Assembly (NCBI GenBank): GCA_900546395.1
Contig: URDD01000029.1
Span: forward strand, 1 to 30,180
Reading direction: 5' to 3'
Origin: an uncultured Bacteroidales bacterium
GTDB lineage: Bacteria > Bacteroidota > Bacteroidia > Bacteroidales > UBA932
DNA: 30,180 nucleotides
Shown one piece after another: positions 9,210 through 15,840 of this stretch (its first letter is position 1; each line of letters starts with the position of its first letter). The notes beneath the pieces are model-generated. The model did no database searches, was not told the DNA's origin, and worked only from the letters and a program-made list of their open reading frames with translations. A program made the position numbers and the translations under genes.

Positions 9210-10466
9210 ATGATTTCCAGATTTTTGCCAGTGATTTTATGCCTTATACTCTTGTCCGTGGCTGATGCTTCCGGACAGGTTAGGTGTGAAAAGCCTGGCA
9301 AAAAATTTAATGTAGCATTTGTCGGAGACCCGCAGGTAAATGACAGTATCGAGTTCGGATATGCCGTAAAATCCGTGTATAAGGAACTCATGTCCAGAAA
9401 AGATCTGTCAGCAGCCGTTTTTTCCGGAGATCTGGTCAACGACAATACGGATTTCCTGTATCTGACAAAAGAGGTATTTGATTCTTTGCCATACAGTTGT
9501 TTCTCTGTTCCGGGCAACCACGACAGGGATGTATATGGAAAAGGCCAGATAAGGGATTTGCATACATACAGGCGCGCTTTCGGATATACGGACACTACTT
9601 TCAACATAGGCAGGGTACAGTTTATACTGATGAACAATGTCAGGCATTCGTCAGAAAGAGAATATGAGGGAGGTTTTACAAAACAGCAGAAAAAGTGGCT
9701 GCAATCATCACTTGAAACAGTGCCGCATAGAAGACTCATAGTGCTTGTGACTCATATTCCTGTAAGCCGCTCTTCAGGAGCTGATTCGCTCTTTGCCATC
9801 CTGAAAGGATATGAACGTCTGCTGCTTGTTTCAGGCCACATGCATTCAGTAAAAAGACAATATATCCGTCTGGATGACGGGCGGACAGTCCATGAGGTAA
9901 CAGGCGGTGCGGCTTGCGGAAGCTGGTGGAGGGGAGTAAAGACGGGAGGAATCCCTTATGCATTGCAGAGTTGCGGAGCTCCTAAAGGGTATTTTGTATG
10001 CCGGTTTAATGGCAGAGACTATACCCTTGATTACAAGTGTACAGGTAAGTCGGAGGAATCACGCGCTTCAGCTCATATTGTATCCGGAAGGCTTCTGCTT
10101 AATGTCTTCGGTGGTGCTGAAGATACCGATGGTATAGCGGCAAGGGTAAAAGTAAGGACAGTTATGCAGGACGGTTCCAAAGGACGCAGTTACAAGTGCA
10201 GTCAGGTAGCAGAGACTGCTCCTGAAGTACTTGAAGTCATTGCTTTCAATTCCAAGCTGTCACTGGAAGAAAAACGGCGCAGGAAATCAGATATCATACC
10301 TTTGAGAAGAGTCCCCTCACCGCATTTGTGGGAAGCCCCGGAACCTTTAGCTGCTGAGTGTAATGAAATGGAAAATCCTGTCCTTGAAGTCAGGTACAAG
10401 GACAGGAATATGAAATTCAAGTGTCAGATTCCGGCAACGGCCCTTGAAGAATTGCGGTCAATGTAG
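9210..10466 (+). CDS. Secreted calcineurin-like metallophosphoesterase
   Basis: A 418-residue protein with a signal peptide (MISRFLPVILCLILL, cleavage near ASGQ). The calcineurin-fold metal motifs are complete: GDPQ at 39-42, GDLVND at 73-78, GNHD at 102-105, TH at 181-182 and GHMH at 209-212. A C-terminal beta-rich part (about 270-418) fits the calcineurin-like phosphoesterase C-terminal domain common in Bacteroidetes. It should hydrolyse phosphomonoesters or phosphodiesters in the periplasm or at the surface with a dinuclear metal centre. As last gene of the SusC/SusD operon it probably processes the imported ligand, suggesting a phosphorylated substrate. The 3' end overlaps the convergent ATP-grasp gene by 43 bp. 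Confidence 0.9.
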   Translation: MISRFLPVILCLILLSVADASGQVRCEKPGKKFNVAFVGDPQVNDSIEFGYAVKSVYKELMSRKDLSAAVFSGDLVNDNTDFLYLTKEVFDSLPYSCFSVPGNHDRDVYGKGQIRDLHTYRRAFGYTDTTFNIGRVQFILMNNVRHSSEREYEGGFTKQQKKWLQSSLETVPHRRLIVLVTHIPVSRSSGADSLFAILKGYERLLLVSGHMHSVKRQYIRLDDGRTVHEVTGGAACGSWWRGVKTGGIPYALQSCGAPKGYFVCRFNGRDYTLDYKCTGKSEESRASAHIVSGRLLLNVFGGAEDTDGIAARVKVRTVMQDGSKGRSYKCSQVAETAPEVLEVIAFNSKLSLEEKRRRKSDIIPLRRVPSPHLWEAPEPLAAECNEMENPVLEVRYKDRNMKFKCQIPATALEELRSM

Positions 10467-13405
10467 GCCGCAATTTCTTTTTCTGTTTTGTAGAGTTTTA
10501 CAAAATGCCCTTCTGCAATGCACTCCAGAGACCTGATTTTTTCAGAATTGATCATTCCGCTGCCAGTGACTGTATTTACAGTAAGGTAGCCGACGCCAAG
10601 AGATGTAATGTTCTGGAAGAAATGTGTTCCCTGGCTCGGTTCTATCTGGAATCCGGGAATGCCGCATTCGACTATCATTTTTGCTTCTGATATGTCACTC
10701 CACTCTATCGGAATGCCAAGCCATGGGTCTGATGAACCCCATCTTCCAGGGCCTATAAGCAGATAATTCCCTTCAGTGGCTTTTACAGATGCATTCATTT
10801 TCGCTATTTCTGCAGCCATTTCCCTTGTACACGCGCTGTCGAATCCTTCCGGATCCACATACATTATGTATTTCATTCCTGATATCCGCCCCGAACCCAA
10901 AGCCTTTTCTGAACGTACAATCACTTCGTCCATATTTTCCTGAGCTTGTTCCACTGTTATTTCAGAATCTTCTCCGTATGCACCGGCAGGTCTTACCTGC
11001 AGCAGTTTCAGCACTATTCCTGAGCCTTTTGAATCCGGGATGACATCTGCAGCAAACTCAAGTTCGATATCGCACATAAGTTCCTTTTTACAGATGAGCA
11101 TAAGTTCCGACATAATCATGGCAAGTGGGAATCTCCCGTATTTCAGAATACTGTCAAATGTAATTATTCTGGGTCCTGAAGAATTAGTGCCAGGAACTAT
11201 CCGTTGGTCAGCGGTACTGAATGTAGAGGCGACAAGTTCCGGATAATCGAAGTCTTTCAATATGTCCGATACCGGAAATCTGACGAGATTTATGCTGTCA
11301 TCCTTGGATATCTTGAATGCTCCCGGCTTCATGTCAAGGACATACATTTCTTTCTGTGTATCGCGAAGGGCAAGGCCGGGGTCGGAAAGTTGCAGTATTT
11401 TTTTCGGAAAGCGCGGGTCAAACCTGAGTGTATGCCCTCCATCGACTACAGTCTTGCCAAGTCCGAATGCGAGGTTTACAATGCCGTCTTCAGGCTTTTC
11501 GCTTCCTATGGGGTAATAATTGACAGATCTTGCCACACCTGAAAGCATCGGATAATAATAGCCGTTATGTTGCGTTCCGCAAATGCTTTGTATAACTATA
11601 CCCATCTTCTCTTCACTTATAAGGTTGCCGGTAGTATGGATATAAGCTCTGCTGCCTGCAAAAAATACTGAAGCATATACACTCTTTATCGCTTTTCCAA
11701 GGAGTCGTAAAGTCTGGTCCTTGTTTTCAGCCACAGGTATCATATATGTGGAATAGACCCCGGCAAAAGGCTGGTAGTTACTGTCTTCCAGTTTAGAACT
11801 GGACCTTATTGCAAGAGGACTTGATACCGTGGCAACGTAGGCCCTGAGTTCCTCCACAAGTTTTTCAGGCAGTCTTGAAGCTACAAATTCCGCTAATATG
11901 TCATCGTCTGATAAATCAGAGTCTATGACATACTGAAGCCCGTTATCTATTATGAATTCATCATAATAATCTGTCGCAACCACCATGGTCCTCGGAATCG
12001 AGACCTTGACCCCCGGATATCTGTCATCCAGCTGGTACTTCTGAATCAGGCTGTTAAGGAATGCCAGACCTCTGGCTTTTCCTCCTAATGATCCTTCTCC
12101 TGCGCGAGCAAACCAGATATATTTTTCATACAAATCCTTGTCGAAGTGTGCAATAATTCCTCTGCCTGTAAGGGCATGATAATCATGTATCTCCTGTGAC
12201 ACATAGCTTCTTAAGGCATCTGTAGTGGCAAAATGGCTTTCCCTTACCTGTCTGAAGCGATAGGCTAACGTGAACAGTCCCCTGGCAAAAAACCATTTCG
12301 AAAGCATGTTCTTCGAGGTATTGTAGAGAAGGACGTCGTCCGGGATTGTCTTAATATATTTTTCCAGGTCTTTAAGGTTTGAAGCACGCCCGTACTCGTT
12401 TCGTCCGGAATCTCTGAACACGAAATCCCCGAAGCAGAACTCATCTTTTATATACTCGGAAAGCTGAAGGAAAAGAGTCTTGGAATATTTTTTCAGGAAG
12501 CCGGCACCGAGGCTGCGAGCTGTTTCTGCATAACTTTCCTGTGAAGACTGCAAAAGGACAGGCATTGTCGGATCATCTGCTTTGATGAGTTTTACCAAAT
12601 CCAGTCCTGCATCTTTCTTTTCTGCCATCGGAGAGTCGTTTTTGCTTAATACGAATCCGACGTCAGAGATGACTCCTAAAAGGTTTGATTTATATTTCCC
12701 GTACAGGCTTACCGCATCTTCATAGTTTGTTGCAAGAAGGATTTTAGGTCTTGAGCGTTTCCTGAATTTGCGCTGCCTGCCGTTCAGGGTCTCTTTTAGA
12801 AATTCAGAACTTTGCCGCAGGATAAGTCTGTATAGCTCCGGTAGGTATGTAGAGTAGTACCGCACTGAGTCTTCTACCAGCAAAATAGCTTGCACTCCCA
12901 CTTTCAGTATATCATTTTCCGCATTCTGAGTATCTTCGAAAAGCTTGACAATCGCCACTATCAGATCTGCATTTCCATGCCAGCTGAAGATGAAGTCTAT
13001 GGCTGACATATCCTGAAGCATCAGACGCCTGTATATTTCTTTAGAGAAGTGAGTCAGAAGAACAAACGGTATCCTGACGTTCTCCTCCTTGAGTCTTGAA
13101 GCAAGGGAAAATACACCTCCATCACCTGCATTATACATACAGATAATCATGTCCAACTCGCTGTCATTCTTGATTATACTGTATGCTTTTTCAGATGAGT
13201 CAGCCCATACGAACTTCGGCGGGTTACTCAGGTTCAGGTCAATATACTCTTCATAAATCCTGGTCTCTATCTGACCGTCTTCTTCCAGAATGAAAGCATC
13301 ATAGTTGGAGCAAATCATAAGGATTTTGCCTACCCGGTGTCTTATAAGAGACTCATAGTCTGTGTTTCTCAGGCTTTTCAGACTTACTGGTTCTACTGTA
13401 TTCAT
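10424..13405 (-). CDS. Receiver-domain/PEP-synthase-like ATP-grasp fusion protein
   Basis: A 993-residue cytoplasmic protein. The N-terminal third looks like two response-regulator receiver units. The first (about 26-155) has LDMIICMYNAGDGG. The second begins LLVEDS at 175-180 and resumes after an insertion, with ILLATNYEDA, GVISDVGF (possible acceptor Asp248), PVLLQSS and FLKKYS. From about 430 comes a pyruvate-phosphate-dikinase N-terminal (PEP/pyruvate-binding, ATP-grasp) domain: GSLGGKARG at 438-446, AIRSSSKLED at 532-541, NLAFGLGKTVV, and LLQVRPAG. The swivelling phosphohistidine domain (GG..SH) and PEP-binding barrel of true PEP synthase are absent; a tail with GPGRWGSSDPWLGIP replaces them. 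It is often annotated as PEP synthase, but that reaction is unlikely. Last gene of a probable operon with the RNA methyltransferase and arginine decarboxylase genes. Confidence 0.85.
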   Translation of the reverse strand: MNTVEPVSLKSLRNTDYESLIRHRVGKILMICSNYDAFILEEDGQIETRIYEEYIDLNLSNPPKFVWADSSEKAYSIIKNDSELDMIICMYNAGDGGVFSLASRLKEENVRIPFVLLTHFSKEIYRRLMLQDMSAIDFIFSWHGNADLIVAIVKLFEDTQNAENDILKVGVQAILLVEDSVRYYSTYLPELYRLILRQSSEFLKETLNGRQRKFRKRSRPKILLATNYEDAVSLYGKYKSNLLGVISDVGFVLSKNDSPMAEKKDAGLDLVKLIKADDPTMPVLLQSSQESYAETARSLGAGFLKKYSKTLFLQLSEYIKDEFCFGDFVFRDSGRNEYGRASNLKDLEKYIKTIPDDVLLYNTSKNMLSKWFFARGLFTLAYRFRQVRESHFATTDALRSYVSQEIHDYHALTGRGIIAHFDKDLYEKYIWFARAGEGSLGGKARGLAFLNSLIQKYQLDDRYPGVKVSIPRTMVVATDYYDEFIIDNGLQYVIDSDLSDDDILAEFVASRLPEKLVEELRAYVATVSSPLAIRSSSKLEDSNYQPFAGVYSTYMIPVAENKDQTLRLLGKAIKSVYASVFFAGSRAYIHTTGNLISEEKMGIVIQSICGTQHNGYYYPMLSGVARSVNYYPIGSEKPEDGIVNLAFGLGKTVVDGGHTLRFDPRFPKKILQLSDPGLALRDTQKEMYVLDMKPGAFKISKDDSINLVRFPVSDILKDFDYPELVASTFSTADQRIVPGTNSSGPRIITFDSILKYGRFPLAMIMSELMLICKKELMCDIELEFAADVIPDSKGSGIVLKLLQVRPAGAYGEDSEITVEQAQENMDEVIVRSEKALGSGRISGMKYIMYVDPEGFDSACTREMAAEIAKMNASVKATEGNYLLIGPGRWGSSDPWLGIPIEWSDISEAKMIVECGIPGFQIEPSQGTHFFQNITSLGVGYLTVNTVTGSGMINSEKIRSLECIAEGHFVKLYKTEKEIAAYIDRNSSRAVAGI
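10450..10482 (+). terminator. Terminator overlapping the phosphoesterase stop
   Basis: AATTGCGG (10450-10457) pairs with CCGCAATT (10468-10475), followed by TCTTTTT. The phosphoesterase stop TAG (10464-10466) lies in the loop. The same bases encode residues near the C-terminus of the convergent minus-strand gene, so the hairpin is under two constraints. Confidence 0.7.
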
Positions 13406-13461
13406 AGTGTAAATGTGGCAATTGGAGGCGTTCTGTTTAAATATTTAAGATATTCAGGAAT

Positions 13462-14217
13462 TTACCTTTGCCGGTACATGCGGCGTCGGAATTCGGCTAC
13501 GGTAACAGCTGCAGCTACTGCTGCATTAAGAGACTCGGAGCCTGTATCACCTGCAGGATACGGTGGAATGTAAAGTCTGTCAGACACATTTTCTGCTACC
13601 GTGGCGGAAATGCCTTCGGATTCGTTGCCTATGATTATGACAGAAGCTGTATTCTCGCCAGTTTCGAGTTCTCTTTCATATATATTGCGTCCGTCAAGAA
13701 ATGTTCCATAGACCTTACCGCCAGACGAACATACAGATGCTGCAAGAGACGGAATGTCAGCGTATTGGAAGCGTACTCTGAATATTGCCCCCATTGTTGC
13801 CTGTACTGTTTTCGGGTTGAAGATGTCAACAGTATCTCCGGAAGCGAAAACAGCGTCCACCCCGAACCAGTCTGCAATACGCAGTACAGTGCCGAGATTT
13901 CCGGGATCTCTCATTGAATCCAGTGCCAGATATAGCCCGCAAGGGAGATTTTTGGCCTTAGGTGCATCAAGGAACATATTTTCCGGTTTCCTTACGACTG
14001 CAAGGACCGGAGACGGAGATGCAAGAGAGCTTATTTTGGACATTACGTCCTGCCCTATATCCTCGATTCTGTATATGTTCTCTACTTTAAAGGAAGAAGA
14101 CAGTGCCTCCGACACCATCTTCTCGCCTTCTACTATGAAAAGCCCCGTCTGGTCCCTGAACTTTTTCATTGCCAGAGAGCGGAGCCGTTTGATTTCGTTG
14201 TTTGATATGCCTGACAT
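13462..14217 (-). CDS. TrmH/SpoU-family RNA 2'-O-methyltransferase
   Basis: 251 residues, typical for the family. The N-terminal part (about 1-90) is the small RNA-binding domain that begins with KRLRSLAMKKFRDQTGLFIVEGEKMV. The C-terminal SPOUT knot shows the three SpoU motifs: LDSMRDPGNLGTVLRIAD (motif 1, with catalytic Arg), IIGNESEGIS (motif 2) and SESLNAAVAAAVTVAEFRRR (motif 3). It should transfer a methyl group from SAM to the 2'-OH of a nucleotide, probably in 23S rRNA by similarity to RlmB/TsnR-type enzymes; the exact site cannot be deduced. It lies 47 bp after the arginine decarboxylase gene and 56 bp before the ATP-grasp gene. Confidence 0.92.
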   Translation of the reverse strand: MSGISNNEIKRLRSLAMKKFRDQTGLFIVEGEKMVSEALSSSFKVENIYRIEDIGQDVMSKISSLASPSPVLAVVRKPENMFLDAPKAKNLPCGLYLALDSMRDPGNLGTVLRIADWFGVDAVFASGDTVDIFNPKTVQATMGAIFRVRFQYADIPSLAASVCSSGGKVYGTFLDGRNIYERELETGENTASVIIIGNESEGISATVAENVSDRLYIPPYPAGDTGSESLNAAVAAAVTVAEFRRRMYRQR

Positions 14218-14264
14218 AAGTCTTGTATATAAACCTTATGTTAGTGTTGATAATCGGTAATCTC

Positions 14265-15659
14265 CTAATAACCAAGAATTTTCAGCATTGACTTGTATGT
14301 CTGCTCCTTGCTGAACAGTTTTGTGGTGTAGTCACCGTTTTCATCCTTGTCGATGATGATATGTTTTGGAGCAGGCTGAAGACAGTGCTGTATTCCTCCA
14401 TATCCGGATATAGACTCCTGATAGGCTCCCGTATGGAAAAATCCGATATAAAGCGGATCGCTGCGGTCTTCCATAATAGGCAGGAAGATAGCATTGGCAT
14501 GGGAGTCTGCATTGTAATAGTCCTGGCTGTCACATGTAAGTCCTCCAAGGAAGACTCTCTGATACTTTTCGTTCCATTTGTTTATAGGAAGAAGAATAAA
14601 CCTCTGTTTGATACCCCAGGTATCAGGAAGGGTAGTCATGAATGAATTGTCTATCATATACCAGCGCTCCCTGTCATTCTGCTGCTTGATATCAAGTATC
14701 TGGAAAATCGTTGCACCGGACTCTCCTACAGTGAAGCTGCCGAATTCAGTGAAGATATTCGGCTCTGCAACTCCGCGTGCGTTACACATCGCCTTGATCT
14801 GCGAGATTATTTCTTCTGCCATATACTCGTAGTCAAAATCCATGGCGAGAGAATTCTTGATAGGGAAGCCTCCACCTATATTGAGGGAGTCAAGTTCAGG
14901 GCAAATCATCTTCAAGTCGCAATATACGCTGACACATTTGGCCAGCTCGTTCCAGTAATATGCCGTATCCCTGATACCTGTATTAATGAAGAAATGCAGC
15001 ATCTTGAGATGGAACTTGCTTTTCTTGCTTATCAGGTTCTCGTAGAAAGGCAGTATGTCGCTGTAACGAATCCCAAGTCTTGAAGTATAGAACTCGAAAT
15101 TAGGTTCCTCTTCAGATGCTATGCGGATACCAAGGTTTATAGGTCCCTGTACAAGGGCGTCAAGATCCTGCAGTTCATGCATATTGTCCAGGACAGGTAT
15201 TATATTGTGCCAGCCGGAATTGGCGAAGTTCGCAATATTTTCTATGTATGCAGGTTTTTTGAAGCCGTTGCATACTATATAAAGGTTCTTATCGACAGCG
15301 CCTTCTGCCTCAAGTGCTTCTATAAGGTTAAGGTCAAAAGCCGACGATGTCTCTATATGTATGTCATTTTTGAGGGCTTCCTTGAGAATAAATTCAAAAT
15401 GAGAACTTTTCGTACAGTAGCAATAATTGTATTTTCCTTTATAATCAGCCTTGGCCATCGCTACATTGAACATCCTTTTCGCCCTTTGTATCTGAGATGA
15501 AATTTTCGGAAGGTATGTTATTTTCAACGGAGTTCCGTACTGGTTGATTATATCCATCATATTGATGTCGTGAAACAGCAGTTCGTCATCTTCTACTCTG
15601 AACTCGTCCTGAGGAAATTCAAAAGTCTGCTCAATCAAATCGATGTACTTGTTCTTCAT
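14265..15659 (-). CDS. Bacteroidetes-type arginine decarboxylase (fold type III, PLP)
   Basis: 464 residues, matching the length of the short arginine decarboxylases of Bacteroidetes rather than the roughly 630-residue SpeA of enterobacteria. Seen: the PLP lysine in YCTKSSHFEF (Lys84); ETSSAFD; the phosphate-binding glycines in LNIGGGFP (about 257-264); TEFGSFTVGESGA; the cysteine/aspartate motif GGLTCDSQD near 372-380; and IGFFHTGAYQESISGYGG near the C-terminus. The reaction would be L-arginine to agmatine plus CO2, the entry into polyamine synthesis (agmatine, then putrescine or spermidine by the carboxyspermidine route). Substrate assignment rests on resemblance to annotated flavobacterial homologues; a diaminopimelate-type activity is less likely but not excluded. 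It is the first gene of a three-gene minus-strand cluster. Confidence 0.82.
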   Translation of the reverse strand: MKNKYIDLIEQTFEFPQDEFRVEDDELLFHDINMMDIINQYGTPLKITYLPKISSQIQRAKRMFNVAMAKADYKGKYNYCYCTKSSHFEFILKEALKNDIHIETSSAFDLNLIEALEAEGAVDKNLYIVCNGFKKPAYIENIANFANSGWHNIIPVLDNMHELQDLDALVQGPINLGIRIASEEEPNFEFYTSRLGIRYSDILPFYENLISKKSKFHLKMLHFFINTGIRDTAYYWNELAKCVSVYCDLKMICPELDSLNIGGGFPIKNSLAMDFDYEYMAEEIISQIKAMCNARGVAEPNIFTEFGSFTVGESGATIFQILDIKQQNDRERWYMIDNSFMTTLPDTWGIKQRFILLPINKWNEKYQRVFLGGLTCDSQDYYNADSHANAIFLPIMEDRSDPLYIGFFHTGAYQESISGYGGIQHCLQPAPKHIIIDKDENGDYTTKLFSKEQTYKSMLKILGY

Positions 15660-15699
15660 TTTTACGATGTAATTAATCTACATTAAACAAAAATCAACT

Positions 15700-15716
15700 A
15701 TCCGACTTAGTCGGAT
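15700..15716. promoter_or_regulatory. 17-bp palindrome in the arginine decarboxylase leader
   Basis: ATCCGACT-T-AGTCGGAT is a perfect 8-bp inverted repeat around one base. With the -7 box at 15732-15739 on the minus strand, transcription would start near 15725, placing the palindrome at about +9 to +25. It could be an operator for a dimeric repressor or an mRNA hairpin. It also lies upstream of the divergent tamL gene. Confidence 0.5.
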
Positions 15717-15731
15717 CTGTAAAAATATCCG

Positions 15732-15739
15732 CAAATATA
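15732..15739 (-). promoter_or_regulatory. -7 box of the arginine decarboxylase operon
   Basis: Read on the minus strand this is TATATTTG followed by C, a match to TAnnTTTG. It implies a leader of about 65 bases containing the palindrome at 15700-15716. No convincing -33 element is seen at normal spacing. Confidence 0.5.
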
Positions 15740-15791
15740 ATCTTTTATCAGATAAGATATATTACAATTGAGAATATTTGCAGGAAAAATA

Positions 15792-15821
15792 TTGAGATTA
15801 AAATTAATTAAGATAACTTTG
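15792..15821 (+). promoter_or_regulatory. Promoter of the tamL-like gene (-33 and -7 boxes)
   Basis: TTG at 15792-15794 is separated by 19 bases from TAACTTTG at 15814-15821, matching the Bacteroidetes sigma-70 pattern in spacing and -7 sequence. The start of transcription would be near 15828, giving a very short leader before ATG 15841. Confidence 0.7.
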
Positions 15822-15840
15822 TAAGTTCAGATTTACAGGG

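Noticed and set aside
10424..13405. Annotation as a genuine phosphoenolpyruvate synthase (ppsA)
   Set aside because: The phosphohistidine and PEP-binding domains needed for that reaction are not present.
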